Below the pieces are notes generated by a model. It was not told the origin of the DNA, did no database searches, and worked only from the letters and a program-made list of their open reading frames with translations. The position numbers and the translations under genes were made by a program. From Sipunculus nudus (Eukaryota > Annelida > Sipuncula > Golfingiida > Sipunculidae), in the NCBI GenBank assembly GCA_026874595.1, contig CM049310.1, positions 16,282,058-16,346,057 on the forward strand: a stretch of 64,000 nt of DNA, read 5' to 3'. Below are positions 37,240 to 49,623 of this stretch, in pieces (position 1 is the stretch's first letter; the number at the start of each line of letters is the position of its first letter).

Positions 37240-39457
37240 CTGTGTTAGAATACAGCCACTGATATAGTTGTGCTGGTGTATAGTAGCCAATGTGGATACT
37301 ACTAAGCAGGAATAGGAAATTTGTCAGGTTTTATAAATTTTCATGAAGAAAATGCTCATTCAAGTTTGAGAATTTCTTACATTTAAGAACAAATACTGTG
37401 AAGTGCAGAGGCTTCTTGTCTCATATTAATATGCTACAAAGGGAACTTTATTAGCCTTAAGCTGATTTGCTAACTTTGAGATGCCATTACAGATATATGA
37501 TTGGTTGTTACGTTGAGGTCTCAAAGCTGATATCAGGATATTTTGAATAGAAAACCTTGAATTTTGTGTAGGGTCCTTGAGGATAGTTGAAAGGTTGTTT
37601 GATCTGTGTTCCCTGTTGTTCATGGTTAATTATTTTGATGTATAATTCATTTACATCAACCTTTTCCTGGTTAAAATGTCTGATTTAAAATTCCTAGATG
37701 TAAATTTTTATGATTGGTTGTATTTTATGAGTAATTTGATGAACATTCCTTCAGGGGGAAGGAATCCTTGTTTATGATAAACACTCTAGGGATTGTTCCA
37801 TTTTGAACCACAATTGATGACTGGTTCTCTGGGTTTTAATTTTATTTTGTATCATAGATAGTTATCCATACCTCCATACATACCTCCTTAGTTCTAACAA
37901 GTTAATTGATATTTTGAATCTTTGATAGTGAGAAAGGGTCCTGCTGATATCAGTCCTATGTTATATTCATAATTTGATCACTTGGAAACTTGTTATATTG
38001 ATTCATATTCAGTGACAATCTGACATAGTCCTTTGTGCCCTTTGGGAATCCTTTTGTATATCATTTGGTGTTGTATTATATTGAGTCATGCATAATGATA
38101 AAAAGGCCAGTGTGTCTTTTGCAGTCTTATGACTAGATCTTTGATGTTTTATTATTTTGGATCATGTATAATGGTATCAAGTCTCATATATTTATAAATC
38201 TGAGATGTTTCATGATCACAGAATCTCTTCTGAACAATCAGTATGAATTATTGAACATATTTCTTGTCTTTTGAAGTCTTCTTTTGGCTATGTTCATGGT
38301 CACAGGGGATTTTTATGTAAAAGTTGTCCATGTTTAATATTTTGTATAGCAGTTCTTTAATGTATATTGAAAGGTATGTAGACCTTGAGAATATAGTTTT
38401 TGGCTCCTCTACAGAATAAACCTTTATAATTTAAGGACAGTTCCACTGTTCAGATCATTGTATTTAATAAACATGTTTTTTTATCAAGTTCTCTGATTTT
38501 GAATTCATGATATACTGCACTAAGTTCTTCATATTAACTCTTTGGTACTCTAATGGGTGCTGTCAGGTAATACATCTTGGTGTTAATATATTTTCTTTGA
38601 TGTAGATTTCTTGATGAAATTCAAGATAATTTAATCTGTGGTGTATGTGATAGAATCCTTTGAGGTGCAGTCCTTTGGTTGCTTTGCTGAGTAGCTTCCT
38701 TTGTAATCAGCCAAATAGAATTCCTCTGTTGCTTCAGACTGGTGGTTGCTGTGGTGTGCTGGCTTCACCATGGAGGTTGTCCTTCATAGATAGATCAATA
38801 GTCAGTGGTGTGTAATTGTGCTTCACTGGGGGGGGGGGGGGTCCAATGTTGTTGAAATTATAATCATGTGAACTGTTTGGTATAGATAGACAAAAGCTAT
38901 ACAGTTCAATCAGCTTTCCTGTGTTTATGTGTTTTACTCATTGTTTGGATAAGTTTGAAGTAGGGTGGTTAAACTTTAATAATTCTTTAATTTTACATGC
39001 TTTTTTTTGTAAGATCAACCTAGTCAGATGGTGGAATTAAAATGTCTTCTGTCTGAAATTGTATCTGACAAGTATTGATGTTACTTGCAGCTTCCTCTAA
39101 ATATATACATTGATATTAAGTTGGTTATTTGTGTCTTTTTCATTTCTTGTGTACTTTACTGACAGCATTTTTCCTGTTTAATGTTTTTGAACATGGTTTC
39201 CATTGTAATGTTTGGACAGAAACAAATACTGAACAGTCATGTTTAGAATGATTTTATGCAAGGGTTGATTTATTTAAAATGCACATTTATATTACTGGAA
39301 GGTTAAACCTGTACCATGAGACCTGAAGTATGTAGAACGTGTTGCAGTATCAGGGGATAGAACTGCCTTGGAAGCTGCATTTCCTTGGATCCTTCATTGA
39401 TATTTTTAATTAGGTTTGCTCAATTGCAACTTGCTGAACTTTCAACTTTGACCTCAG
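37240..39457 (+). other. DCDC2: Intron, T/G-rich strand; no gene seen
   Basis: The + strand is unusually T-rich and A/C-poor between about 37620 and 39200, with loosely recurring ttatattgattcat and tttgatgtttta motifs. A G-run lies at 38828-38841. No exon recognised. Confidence 0.5.
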
Positions 39458-39565
39458 GAGGATTCCATGCCCAGTATTATTCATACTGACAATGACCTTA
39501 CCAAGCCACAACCATCCGATGAAGATATGGATGAAAATGCTTTCCCTTCAAGCACTCCGATTCAG
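39458..39565 (+). CDS. DCDC2: DCDC2-like exon: acidic tail before the isoform split
   Basis: The acceptor is ctttgacctcag at 39457 and the donor is gtctga at 39566, a weak donor. The 108 nt (36 codons, phase 0 at both ends) encode EDSMPSIIHTDNDLTKPQP and SDEDMDENAFPSSTPIQ. It can join the stop-containing exon at 45698 or, skipping it, the exon at 54080, without a change of frame. Confidence 0.72.
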
Positions 39566-41644
39566 GTCTGATTTTAGTGAACTATGCCTTTTCACCCTTG
39601 TTGCATTTTGGCTTGCATACCATCCTGTTTTTTGTTTCATGTTCACCTTCTTTCCCATCCCCAAACACCTTGTTTATGATATTTTATTTTTCAGGTTTCA
39701 TCTTATTTCATTTTGTCTTGCATTTGTTTCCTGAGCTAAATCTCCTTTTTTGAGGGAATGGTTAATCCCTTTATTCCCCTAATACATTGAATTTGCCTAC
39801 ATTGCCTGTGCAAACCTTTCATTAGAAATATTGGTATTTTATTTTGAGACAACAAATTTTTAGCAGATTGTGCACAGAAATATGCATTGCACTTTATGAC
39901 ATTTTTTATGTATAACTGTCATAATGCATTTGAATAATTATTAGTTTTGCATTTTTTTATTTTTCTCAGCAAATTGAGATATTTTATATATCCAAATTTT
40001 CATCTTAATTCACAAAGAAAATTACTTAGGTTTTTTATCTTTATTTTTAGCTCAGCTGACTGAAAGTCAACTGAAGTAAAGGAATGGCCCTTTGTCTGTT
40101 GTTTGTCCATTAGCAGGGCACGAATCGTAACTGCTAATCATAGAAACTTGTCACTAAATATCCAGGTAGGTTAATATAAAATGGTCTTGGACATCTGAAA
40201 TTAAATCATTGTGACCTCCATCCTCCTAGCTATGGGGCTGTTAAGTACCCCCCAGAATAATTAATAATTTGATACAAAACCTCCAGTATCTTGATAATTA
40301 ATGTTTGGATTGCCATGAATTTTGCCTTGAATAACCATGACTAGTATTTCTGAATTTAACAATTTCTTTTCCTGTTTTTGATACCAAAAAATGACAGCAG
40401 TTATGTCAGTTTTTCATCTGTGAATTCATCCAGTGTCCTGAAACTCAATGGGTTTAATTATTATGATTGGTTTCTTCAATTCATGAAGACAGATGTCGCC
40501 ACCAGTATTTTTATGCCCCCGCCACAAAGTGGCCGGGGCATATAGTTTTACCCATGTCTGTCATTCCGTCCTTCCGTCTTTCCAAAATCAAACAGTTGTA
40601 CGGACTCTTTTTGCAATGCCTGCAGATATTGGCCTGATTTTTTTATGTGTGGGCAGATAATGACCAGTTACAGATCAAGTTCACGTTTCGTCCCAGTTGA
40701 CCTACTTTTGACCGTTTTACGGCTCCTAAACATAGAAAATTTTTTAATGAAAAAAAATTGAATTTTCATGACACATGTACATGTACAGCCGTTTTTAGCC
40801 CTCAGCTCATAGGCTGATGGGCTATTGTTGTCACCCAAGCTGTCCCTCTGTCCGTCCGTCTGTCTGTCTGTCTTGCGCCTGTTTACTTTTACCTTGTGAG
40901 CAGGATATCTCTAAAAGGATTCACCGTTGGAATTTTATTTCATCAGTGAAGATGTATATCAACAAAATCTTGGTCAAGTGCAAGATGGGTGACCTTGACC
41001 TATTTTTCTTTGTTTTAGAGCTGATTCTACAAAAACACTCAGAAGCTTATATCTCAGGAACCATTTTGTGGATTTTCACAAAAATAACTATGATCATTTG
41101 GAATGATGGTCAGTGCTTGCTGCACAATTTTGGTAGCACCACCTACAATTTCTGATTTTTTAAATAAATTTGTATCAGATTTTTCAATTTTGGCCTTTTG
41201 TGCAGGATATCTCCAAAGGTATTCAACACAGGAACTTCATTTCTTCAGTGCTATTGCATGATATTTACAAAATCTTGGTCAAGTTCAAAGATGGGTGATC
41301 TTGACCTACTTTTCAAGGTCACAGTGCTTAGTATAGAAAAAAAACTTAGGAGCTTATTTCTCAGGAAGCATTTGGTGGATTGTTATGAAACATGGTACAT
41401 ACCTCTCCAATTTAAATTTATAACTTTTTATCAATTTTTGCTAATATTCTAGTTTCGCAATGCAATGCTTACAGATACTGGCCTAATGTTTGGTCTGTGG
41501 GTGCAGAAGACAGAAATTTTTATGAAAAATGCACATGATTAGACTTTTTTTCACAATGCCTAAATATACTGGCCTGATTTTTGGTGTGTTGCTTGATAAT
41601 GACCTGTTACAGATCAAGTTTGCATTTTGTCCTTGTTGACCCTT

Positions 41645-44600
41645 TTCAGCTCAGCTGACTATAAGTCATCTGAGTTATAGTCATGGTCCATTGTCCGTCG
41701 TCCGTCCGTCTGTCTGTCCGTCCGTCCGTCCGTCCGTCCGTCTGTCTGTCTGTCCGTCTGGATGTCCGTCCGTAAGACTGGCACGTTTCGACACCATTGG
41801 ACCTACTAATCTGAATTACAGCATACAGTTAGATGTCCCCATAATCTCCTACCATGCTAAAAATTGGGTCAATAGGACTTCGTTCCTTTGAGATATTAAG
41901 GAAAAACCTCAATTTTTTATTAGAAATCTATTTTCACACTTCAGGACTGCCTAATATCAAAACCACTCATCTGGTTTTCTTCATATTTACCATAAATATT
42001 CCTCTATATAGTTCCTATGTACATGCCAGATATTAAGTCAGTATTATATAATTTAAAAAAGTTATGGGCCCAAACATAATGGACTTTGTAAAAAAATCAG
42101 GAAAGATATTTGGTCACTTAAGACCAAAAGTGTCAAAGGTAGGGACTTTTTTCCAGTAATACAACTTTAATTAATCAAAATTTAATTGTATACCAAAAAT
42201 TAGATCAAAATTTGTTAATTTTTTTTAAATATTGGCAAAAATATAAAATTGGTACCTTAAATTTTGCCCAACTTTGGCCATGGCACGTTTTTTTCCTGTA
42301 AGTACTGTGGATTTAATTTTCACACCATGTATACATAAGGATTTAATCTGTTAAAATCTGAAATTTGAAAATAAAAGCTGCAAAATTAGGCTAGTTATTG
42401 AATTTTTTTGGAGGCTCTTGTTGTATTCCCTTACATTGTCAAGCAGTCCACTTTGATGACTGTAGGTCATTCAGTGCACATCTCTATGCTCCCCAGGCTG
42501 TTGACATATTTTTAGATGTCCCAAAAATCTCCTACCATACCAAAAATTGGGTCATTAGGACTTTGTTCCTTTGAGATATTAAGGAAAAAAAACCTCTGTT
42601 TTCCATAAAAAAAAAGCCATTGTTACACTTCAAGGCTGCCTAATATCAAAACCACTGATCTGTTTTTGATCGTATTTAGTATTCACATTCTTTTATACAT
42701 TTTCCATGAACATACCAAAAATTAGGTCAGTATTGGGTATTATTTTGAAGTTATGGGCCAAAACATAATGCAATTTTTTTAAAAATCAGGAAATATATTT
42801 ACTCACCTAACATGAGAATTGCTGAACCTAGAGACTTTTTTTCTGGAATATAACTTTATTTAAACAAGATTCAATTGTTTACCCAAAATTAGACCTGAAT
42901 TTTGCAAATTTTTTAACTTATTAGCATAAATAAAAAATCAATACCTTACATTTTGTCCAACTTTGGCACTGTTGATTTAATTTTCCCAGCATATATGCAT
43001 AAGGATTTAATCTTTTAAAATCTGAACTTTCAAAAGAAATTGATTGGAATGAATAGCTTTTATTCATGTTTTCATACACCATGTCAAGTGTTGTTTACAT
43101 CTAGCCCACCTAGTAGTACAGCCTTCACTTGCATTATGTAACCCACCCCAGGCAGCTTACCCTGGCCCAGCTTGGCCACTACTAGCAGGCTTCCCCTCTG
43201 CCCTGCACTCATCCCTCCCCCCCAGCTGGTGCATAAACTAGATGAATGTTATAGTTTTTCTGTATTTTATTTTATTCTTGGACATGCTACATTTTAGAGT
43301 TTGTATTGAACCACCAGGGTTACAATGATTAAAGTGTACATTTAATTGTGTCCACAAAGTGGTGTATTGCTGTGAAAGTGTGGATGTTCATGAGATAAGT
43401 AATTCCTTACTTCAGAAGAGTAAAAACTTCACCAGGTGTGAAATTGACTATTAATTCCAGTAATTAATTAAAACTGGGATAGTAATTAGCACAATGATAT
43501 TGTTTGTCCCTCATTCAACCAACAGTGTGTATACTTTATTTGAAAAGATGTTTTATTTTATCAAATTTACTTTTATTTTATTTTGGTGAATAAAATTAAG
43601 CATGTCCTGAAAACTCCAATGTGCAAAACTTTTTAATAGTGATTCAAGTTATATTCTTGTAGATGCCATGTTGTGGCATTATTTTCTTTTAAAATCAGTT
43701 TAAACATTTATGATTTAAAAATAATAAATATATGTGTATGCATAATATGACCCAATGTTTTTTACTCTGTATATATAATGATTGCAACTTTTGCAACAAT
43801 TCTAATATTTTAACTTATATTTTCAGGTTTTTTAATTAAAAATTTATAAACCTGTAAATAAAAAAATGATTCAGATAAAAACTTCTTAATGGAAAAAGTG
43901 GATCTGCTTAAAAAAATAGGATTATATATAAACTTAAATGCATTATTCTCTTGAAAGTGAAATAAAGGTATTAGTCCATTCTGTCCACTTGCCTGTCCAT
44001 CTGTAAATTTTCGTATGCAACACAGTATCTCAAAACTTTTACTGTTTTTCTTCATGACAGTCTTGTCAGAGTATCAGTTTGCAATCATATATTTAGAACT
44101 TTACTATAACCAAGTAGGAGGGCCCCTTTCCTCTTAGCTTTTCATATTCTTATATAAATGAAAAACACAATAGAATATTTCTACATCCACCTTCGTGCTG
44201 CCCTCACTTTTCCCTTCTCGGAACCCCATCCCAAAGTCAGCCTCAGTAAGCAAGAACAAGATGAATCAGATATATTCATACTTTAATATTTTGTATAACT
44301 ATTCGTCCATAGGTACCTATGTACATGCCAGAAATTATGTCCATATTGTGTAATATGTAGACATAGTGGGCATCACAATAATGTACCTTGTCAAGACTAA
44401 AGAGATATTGTGTCATACAGTCACATATTCATAAATCACTTCATCAGCATAGTTAATCATAACATCATATCTGTCAAATTGAACGCTTGCAGACTACCAT
44501 ACACTTTAGTTCCTTCAACAAATAGCCGTATCATCATTCTACTACTGCTTATTACTGCTGTCATTGCATTCATATTTGCTCAAATATATCACAATTTTCA

Positions 44601-44829
44601 ACCCCTCCTAAATAAATAAAAAATGAACCACTTTATTTGACTCTATTTATCCATCAGTCAGGTAATTTCATTTATCATTTACTCACATATTGCATTACAT
44701 TCCTTTATAATAGCCCAACATGTACATGATATTCATAAGCTTTATTGACTCGATATAGTATCACAGTGGAGAAACATTTATAGTCCAATCACGATCAGCT
44801 GAGCGCCGTGACCCATGGGTCCCTTGTTT
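41645..44829 (+). mobile_element. Family B element copy 3, innermost of the nest
   Basis: It begins ttcagctcagctgactata and ends GACCCATGGGTC (44810-44821) and ccttgttt. Near the 5' end there is a (tccg)n/(tctg)n tract (41691-41775). Two units of about 683 bp begin around agatgtcccc (41831 and 42514). The second half, 42500-44105, resembles 59640-61070 in B4. Family A resumes with gaccatacgacacctcctg at 44830. Confidence 0.7.
41691..41775. repeat. (TCCG/TCTG)n simple repeat
   Basis: Runs of tccg and tctg tetramers near the 5' end of element B3. Shorter versions occur at the same place in A1 (40847-40880) and A2 (48618-48665). The open frames across it are chance. Confidence 0.85.
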
Positions 44830-45697
44830 GACCATACGACACCTCCTGAACTTAAAAAATTTTACAAAATTTAACAAATGTTTCTAATTTGCCCCAGGCG
44901 GGGCATTCTTGTCGTTCTGACACATCTAGTTTTCTATTTTTGATGCAATTTTTCCTTTATTTTGAGACTGCAAAATTATGTTGATACTATCAGTTTTGCA
45001 ACTGTGGTTTCATCTGCCCTGAAACCTGCTTGAATAAACAGATGCCCTATATTAATCACCCTGTCAGTCTGTTTGGCTGTTCTTCTTTCTGTATATCTGT
45101 CAAATTTGTTTCCTGATGATAACTCCGTATGGATTGAAATATTGGTTTCAATCTTTACTTATATATGACCCACCAAAAATGTTAGAACTCCTTTGATCCT
45201 GGGGTCAAAGGTCAAGGTCGGAGGACCAACTTATTTAAAAAAGATTGTGGATGTATTTTAAGCCAAACTTTTTAAAAATCTTCCAGATATTGCTCACCAG
45301 CCAAAAGCGGAAAAAAAACTTATGGATTTTGGGATCACAAGGTCAAAGGTCAAGGTCACAGGGACCATCTATCCACATCTTAGTTTCCAGATGATAACTC
45401 TAGTTTGGGTAGACAGCTTGGCTTCAAACTGATCACTGGACCCATATTTTGAAAATCTCATAAACATCCTTATAGACAAATTAAGCTGAGTGCCGAGACC
45501 TATAGGTCCCATGTATTTTCATATGCTCTGTTAAAAATTAATTTTTTTTTTCTTTGCCTTCTACATACCATGATATTTTCAGATAATTAAGTCAGTTTCT
45601 TTCATTGTATAATAAATAAATTTTTCAAATTAATTTTTCTGTATCATTTTGCCTTCATCTTGGTCTTCACCTTTACTCCCTCTCCTCATGCATTTAG

Positions 45698-46633
45698 GAA
45701 AACTTTCAAATTGACATTGCCTTTGATGCTTCCCAAGAAGAAGATAAACCACACAAAAATGATAAGGAATACTTTCCTTGTGACAATGGATTGAACAGTA
45801 GTAGTATTTTAGGTCTTCTTGAAGAGAGACCTCAAGATCGTGCGCAACAGTTATGTGCCATTGAAGAAAATTCTGCTGAGGAAGCTGCAGCCTCAGCAGA
45901 CATCAGTGAAGTCGACAGTCCCCTGTATTCTCAGGATGAAGGGGAAGAAGAAATTGCTTCCTGTATGAAAAAGAAAGTACGTTTCGCCAGCACAGAGGGA
46001 CCTGATGAATATATCTTACCAGGGGATATTCACGAACACATGCAGAAACTTCGTCAGCGAATCCGTCGGCGAAGAGAACTTTACCAGCAGAGGAAGTTAG
46101 AAAAGGCAATGACCAGTATTAGTGAAGGATCTCAAACAGATGTGTCCCTGATGGACCATGATGTCATAAGGTGTGAAGAAAAGGAAGCTCTGGAGGAGCT
46201 GAGAAACAGAATCCAAGATGAGGACCATGTAGGCAAAAGGGCATTATCGGACCAGGATTCTGGCACAATTATTAACCAGCAAATGCTGACAGATGGCCAG
46301 TCTGATAACAACTTCCAGGACAATGTCCAAGAGGAAGACAGAGTCCAAGACTTTAAAAAGACTGAGGTCCTAGAAGAAGACAACAATGCAGCCAAGGACA
46401 TAAATCAAGGAAAAAATACAGATGAAAACATGCTTCCTGGGAATGATAATGTTGAAAATGCTCAGGAACAGCACAGAACTATTTTCACTACAGAAGAATC
46501 AGACGACATATGGAGCCAGGCTCCATATGATGAACTAACTCAGGAAATCACGAAAAAGTCACAAGCAAAACCAAAATCAAAATTACCTATATATAAAAAT
46601 TTTTTCAGGAGAAAAAAGAAACTTGCTTCATAG
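45698..46633 (+). CDS. DCDC2: DCDC2-like alternative terminal exon with stop
   Basis: The acceptor is cctctcctcatgcatttag at 45697, and the frame stays open for 311 codons to TAG at 46631-46633. It starts ENFQIDIAFDASQEEDK. A KKKVRF motif lies at 45968-45985, fitting the RVxF pattern that docks protein phosphatase 1. A strongly basic, probably helical segment (about 46034-46112, including RQRIRRRR) follows, then a long acidic, Gln/Asn-rich region, and a basic end, NFFRRKKKLAS. A possible internal donor, gtacgt, sits at 45977 on a codon boundary; it would turn the first 279 nt into an internal exon. A weak polyadenylation signal, attaaa, is at 47041. No known domain was recognised. Confidence 0.8.
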   Translation, partial: ENFQIDIAFDASQEEDKPHKNDKEYFPCDNGLNSSSILGLLEERPQDRAQQLCAIEENSAEEAAASADISEVDSPLYSQDEGEEEIASCMKKKVRFASTEGPDEYILPGDIHEHMQKLRQRIRRRRELYQQRKLEKAMTSISEGSQTDVSLMDHDVIRCEEKEALEELRNRIQDEDHVGKRALSDQDSGTIINQQMLTDGQSDNNFQDNVQEEDRVQDFKKTEVLEEDNNAAKDINQGKNTDENMLPGNDNVENAQEQHRTIFTTEESDDIWSQAPYDELTQEITKKSQAKPKSKLPIYKNFFRRKKKLAS

Positions 46634-48304
46634 TAATTTATTTATTTAATTTAATTTTAAAATGTCTTCCATTGAACTTAATCTAGGCACACTGAATGAT
46701 ATATTTTGTCATCTTGGTGAAATCTTTGCCTTTTGCACCATGCTCGGTGTATCTAAATTTGGATATTTTTTTATGAGGGGTATTGTTAAGCAGTTGTCTT
46801 TGGTGAAATTGATTTTTTAGATAATTTTTAACCTACCACTACCTCTTCTATCATAGATTCATAAATGTTTATTTAAGATTAATGTAGTCAAAAAATTTCA
46901 AATAACAAAATTTAATATGTCAGCTAATTTAGTAGCAGTGTATTGCTTTTGCATGTTCCAAATGGAAATCATTTTTGGTCTCTTTGTTCATGTTAATGTT
47001 ATGGAAATATTGAGAAAAATATTATTTGGATATTGGTGGCATTAAATGATCTTCTTACAAAGTATATTCAGTTCTTCATAAAATTTATTTCATGTTCAAA
47101 CCTTTTTTCCACAAAATCATGTTTGCATGTTTTGGTTTAAATGTCTTTGATATATAATATCTGACTTGAGGTATATATTAGTGTCTATGGCCCTTGTGGT
47201 TCCTCAGACAGACAGAACTGGTATTGTGTAGCAGTGTCATTACAGAGCTCATTACTGTAATGCTGTGCCCGTCATCTTTTCTTAGCACTGAGGTGGAAAA
47301 TCTCCTTCATGGCTTTTATTATTATACAGGGTGTTGTTTCATATGTTATTCTTGTGGGCATGGCTGCCACATTGGCACAGCTGTTTATTTGCCCCCAGCC
47401 ATGTTTCTGGAAGTTTTTAATGAATCTTGCTTTGGGTACAGTAATGACTGGCTCGCAGGCATTATTGTCTGATATTCCATGATTAAATATAGTCAACACC
47501 CAAAGTTTTTCTTCCAGTATCAAAGTCTGTGCTTTTAGTTGTATCTGTCAGATTTGTAAATGTTCTGCCATCTTTGTGCATATATACTTTAGAAGGAGGG
47601 ATTGATGCAGACAGATAATGATCTGTGAAAGATTTATGAAAATACATATCTTAGGTTGCTTTTTAGAAAAACTTAACCTTTTGTTCAGCTTGGACATTTT
47701 ATATTTATTTATTTATTTTTATATTTAATTGAAAAGCCTAGTGAATATTGGGTGACAGTCTCTTTATTCAGCTCGTTTGTTAAATGCTTGTACATGTTGT
47801 GGTGTATTATTATATAATGTGAAGAAACTTCTTTGCACTGGGAAACCCAATGCATCATTCTGGTATGCCTCTCATTACATTTTAATAATGAGAAACATCA
47901 AAGGTCAACAAAGAAGAAGAAATGATGGCTTTAATGTGATCCTATCATCATTTCAAGGTTATGGCAAGAAAAGGACTTATTTTGATCTGAGAAACAGCTT
48001 GAGTTATTAATACATGTAGCTGCTTTTTATATGATACAAGTTGGAGGTTTTTATAAAAATGTGTATGTCTCCCATTACGATTGTGTGAAAAAGTGAGTGC
48101 GCTTAGGTAAGACAGATGAAGGAGATGATTATGTTTATGTTTGTATTTGCATGTATGAAGGTGATTATAATACAAGGGTTGTTATGGATTATTTGTGGGT
48201 CTTAAAAAAACGTTCCATCATCTTGAGTCCACTTCCAGTCTTATATCATGTGCCAAATAGAGGCATATGCCTGAATGCAGTAGGCATTATCAGTATAAGC
48301 CAGA
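46634..48304 (+). other. DCDC2: Probable 3' UTR of short form, then intron of long form
   Basis: AT-rich. attaaa at 47041 is a possible weak polyadenylation signal; no canonical signal was confirmed close to the stop. No exon recognised. Confidence 0.5.
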
Positions 48305-49623
48305 TTTTTATGCCCCTACCACAAAGTGGCCGGGGCATATAGTTTTACCCATGTCCGTCCTTCCGTCATTCCGAAATCAAACAGTTGTACAGACTTTTTT
48401 TCGCAATGCCTGCAGATATTGGCCTGAATTTTGGTGTGTGAGCAGATAATGACCAGTTACAGATGGAGTTCGCGTTTCGTCCCGGTTGACCTACTTTTGA
48501 CCGTTTTACGGCTCCTGAACTTAGAAAAATTCATGAAAATAGAAATTTTCATGACAAATACACATGTACAGCCGTTTTTAACCCTCAGTTCATAGGCTGA
48601 TGGGCTATTGTCATCACCTGTCTGTCTGTCTGTCCGGTGTCTGTTTGTCCGTCTGTTCCGCGTCTGTTAACTTTTACCTTGTGAGCGGGATATCTCTAAA
48701 AGGATTCACGGTTGGAATTTTATTTCATCAGTGAAGATGTATATCGATAAAATCTCGGTCAAGTTCGAAGATTGGTGACCTTGACCCATTTTTCTACATT
48801 TTAGAGCTGATTATAGAAAAACACTCAGAAGTTTATATCTCAAGAACCATTGTGTGGATTTTCACAAAACTTACTATGATCATTGGGACTGATGGTCTGT
48901 ATGTGCTGCACAATTTTGGTGGCGCCACCTGCAATTACTGATTTTTTAATGAAATTTTATCCGTTTTTTATCAATTTTGGCCTTTTGTGCAGGATATCTC
49001 AAAAGGTATTCAACACAGGAACTTCATTTCTTCAGTGCTATTACATTATATTTACAAAATCTTGGTCAAGTTCAAAGGTCGGTGATCTTGACCTACTTTT
49101 CAAGGTCACAGAGCTTAGTATAGAAAAAAACTTAGGAGCTTATTTCTCAGGAAGCATTTGGTGGATTGTTATGAAACATGGTATATTCCTCTCCAAATTA
49201 AATTTATAAATGATTATCAACTTTTGCTAATATTCTAGTTTCGCAATGCAATGCTTACAGATACTGGCCTAATGTTTGGTCTGTGGGCGCATAATGACCA
49301 CTTACAGATCGAGTTCGCGTTTCGTCCCAGTTAACCTATTTTCACCATATGACAGATCCTGAACATAGAAAATTTAATGAAAGACAGAAATTTTCATGAA
49401 AAATGCACATATATGGACTTTTTTTCACAATGCCTGCAGATACTGGCCTGATTTTTGGTGTGTTGCTTGATAATGACCCTTTACAGATCGAGTTTGCATT
49501 TTGCCCTTGTTGACCTACTTTTGACCATGCAACACCTCCTGAACTTAAAAAATTTTACAAAATTTAACAAATGTTTCTAATTTGCCCCAGGTGGGGGCAT
49601 TTGTGTCGTTCCGACACATCTAG
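48305..49623 (+). mobile_element. Family A element copy 2, intact reference copy
   Basis: The 5' hairpin lies at about 48312-48336 (accacaaagtggccggggc part). The 3' end is GTGTCG-ttc-CGACAC (49603-49617), at, then CTAG (49620-49623), followed by T. It is about 1.3 kb, uninterrupted, and carries one perfect ggtggcgccacc (48918-48929). Comparison with 40510-44929 shows the insertion there. Confidence 0.7.

Larger units (their letters stand above)
40510..44929 (+). mobile_element. Family A element copy 1, nested in B2 and itself interrupted
   Basis: The 5' end has the hairpin GCCCCCGCCAC-aaa-GTGGCCGGGGC (40515-40539). The 3' end has gccccaggcggggc, a decayed tgtcgttctgaca hairpin and atCTAG (44926-44929) followed by T. 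The intact copy at 48305-49623 shows that 41645-44829 is foreign. The CTAG-T end after a hairpin is Helitron-like. No protein is encoded. Confidence 0.65.
40045..45515 (+). mobile_element. Family B element copy 2, outermost of a three-level nest
   Basis: The 5' end, ttagctcagctgactgaaag, is at 40045. The 3' end, GACCTATAGGTC (45497-45508), is about 5.4 kb away. The left body runs to a tcgccaccagtattttt segment at 40512 and resumes at tctatttttgatgc (44932), which is the same junction (ccacctgtattttt then ctctatttttgag) seen uninterrupted in B1. Family A sits between. Confidence 0.6.

Noticed and set aside
45903-46401. Two minus-strand frames of 68 and 89 aa
   Set aside because: Shadows of the + strand exon 45698-46633.
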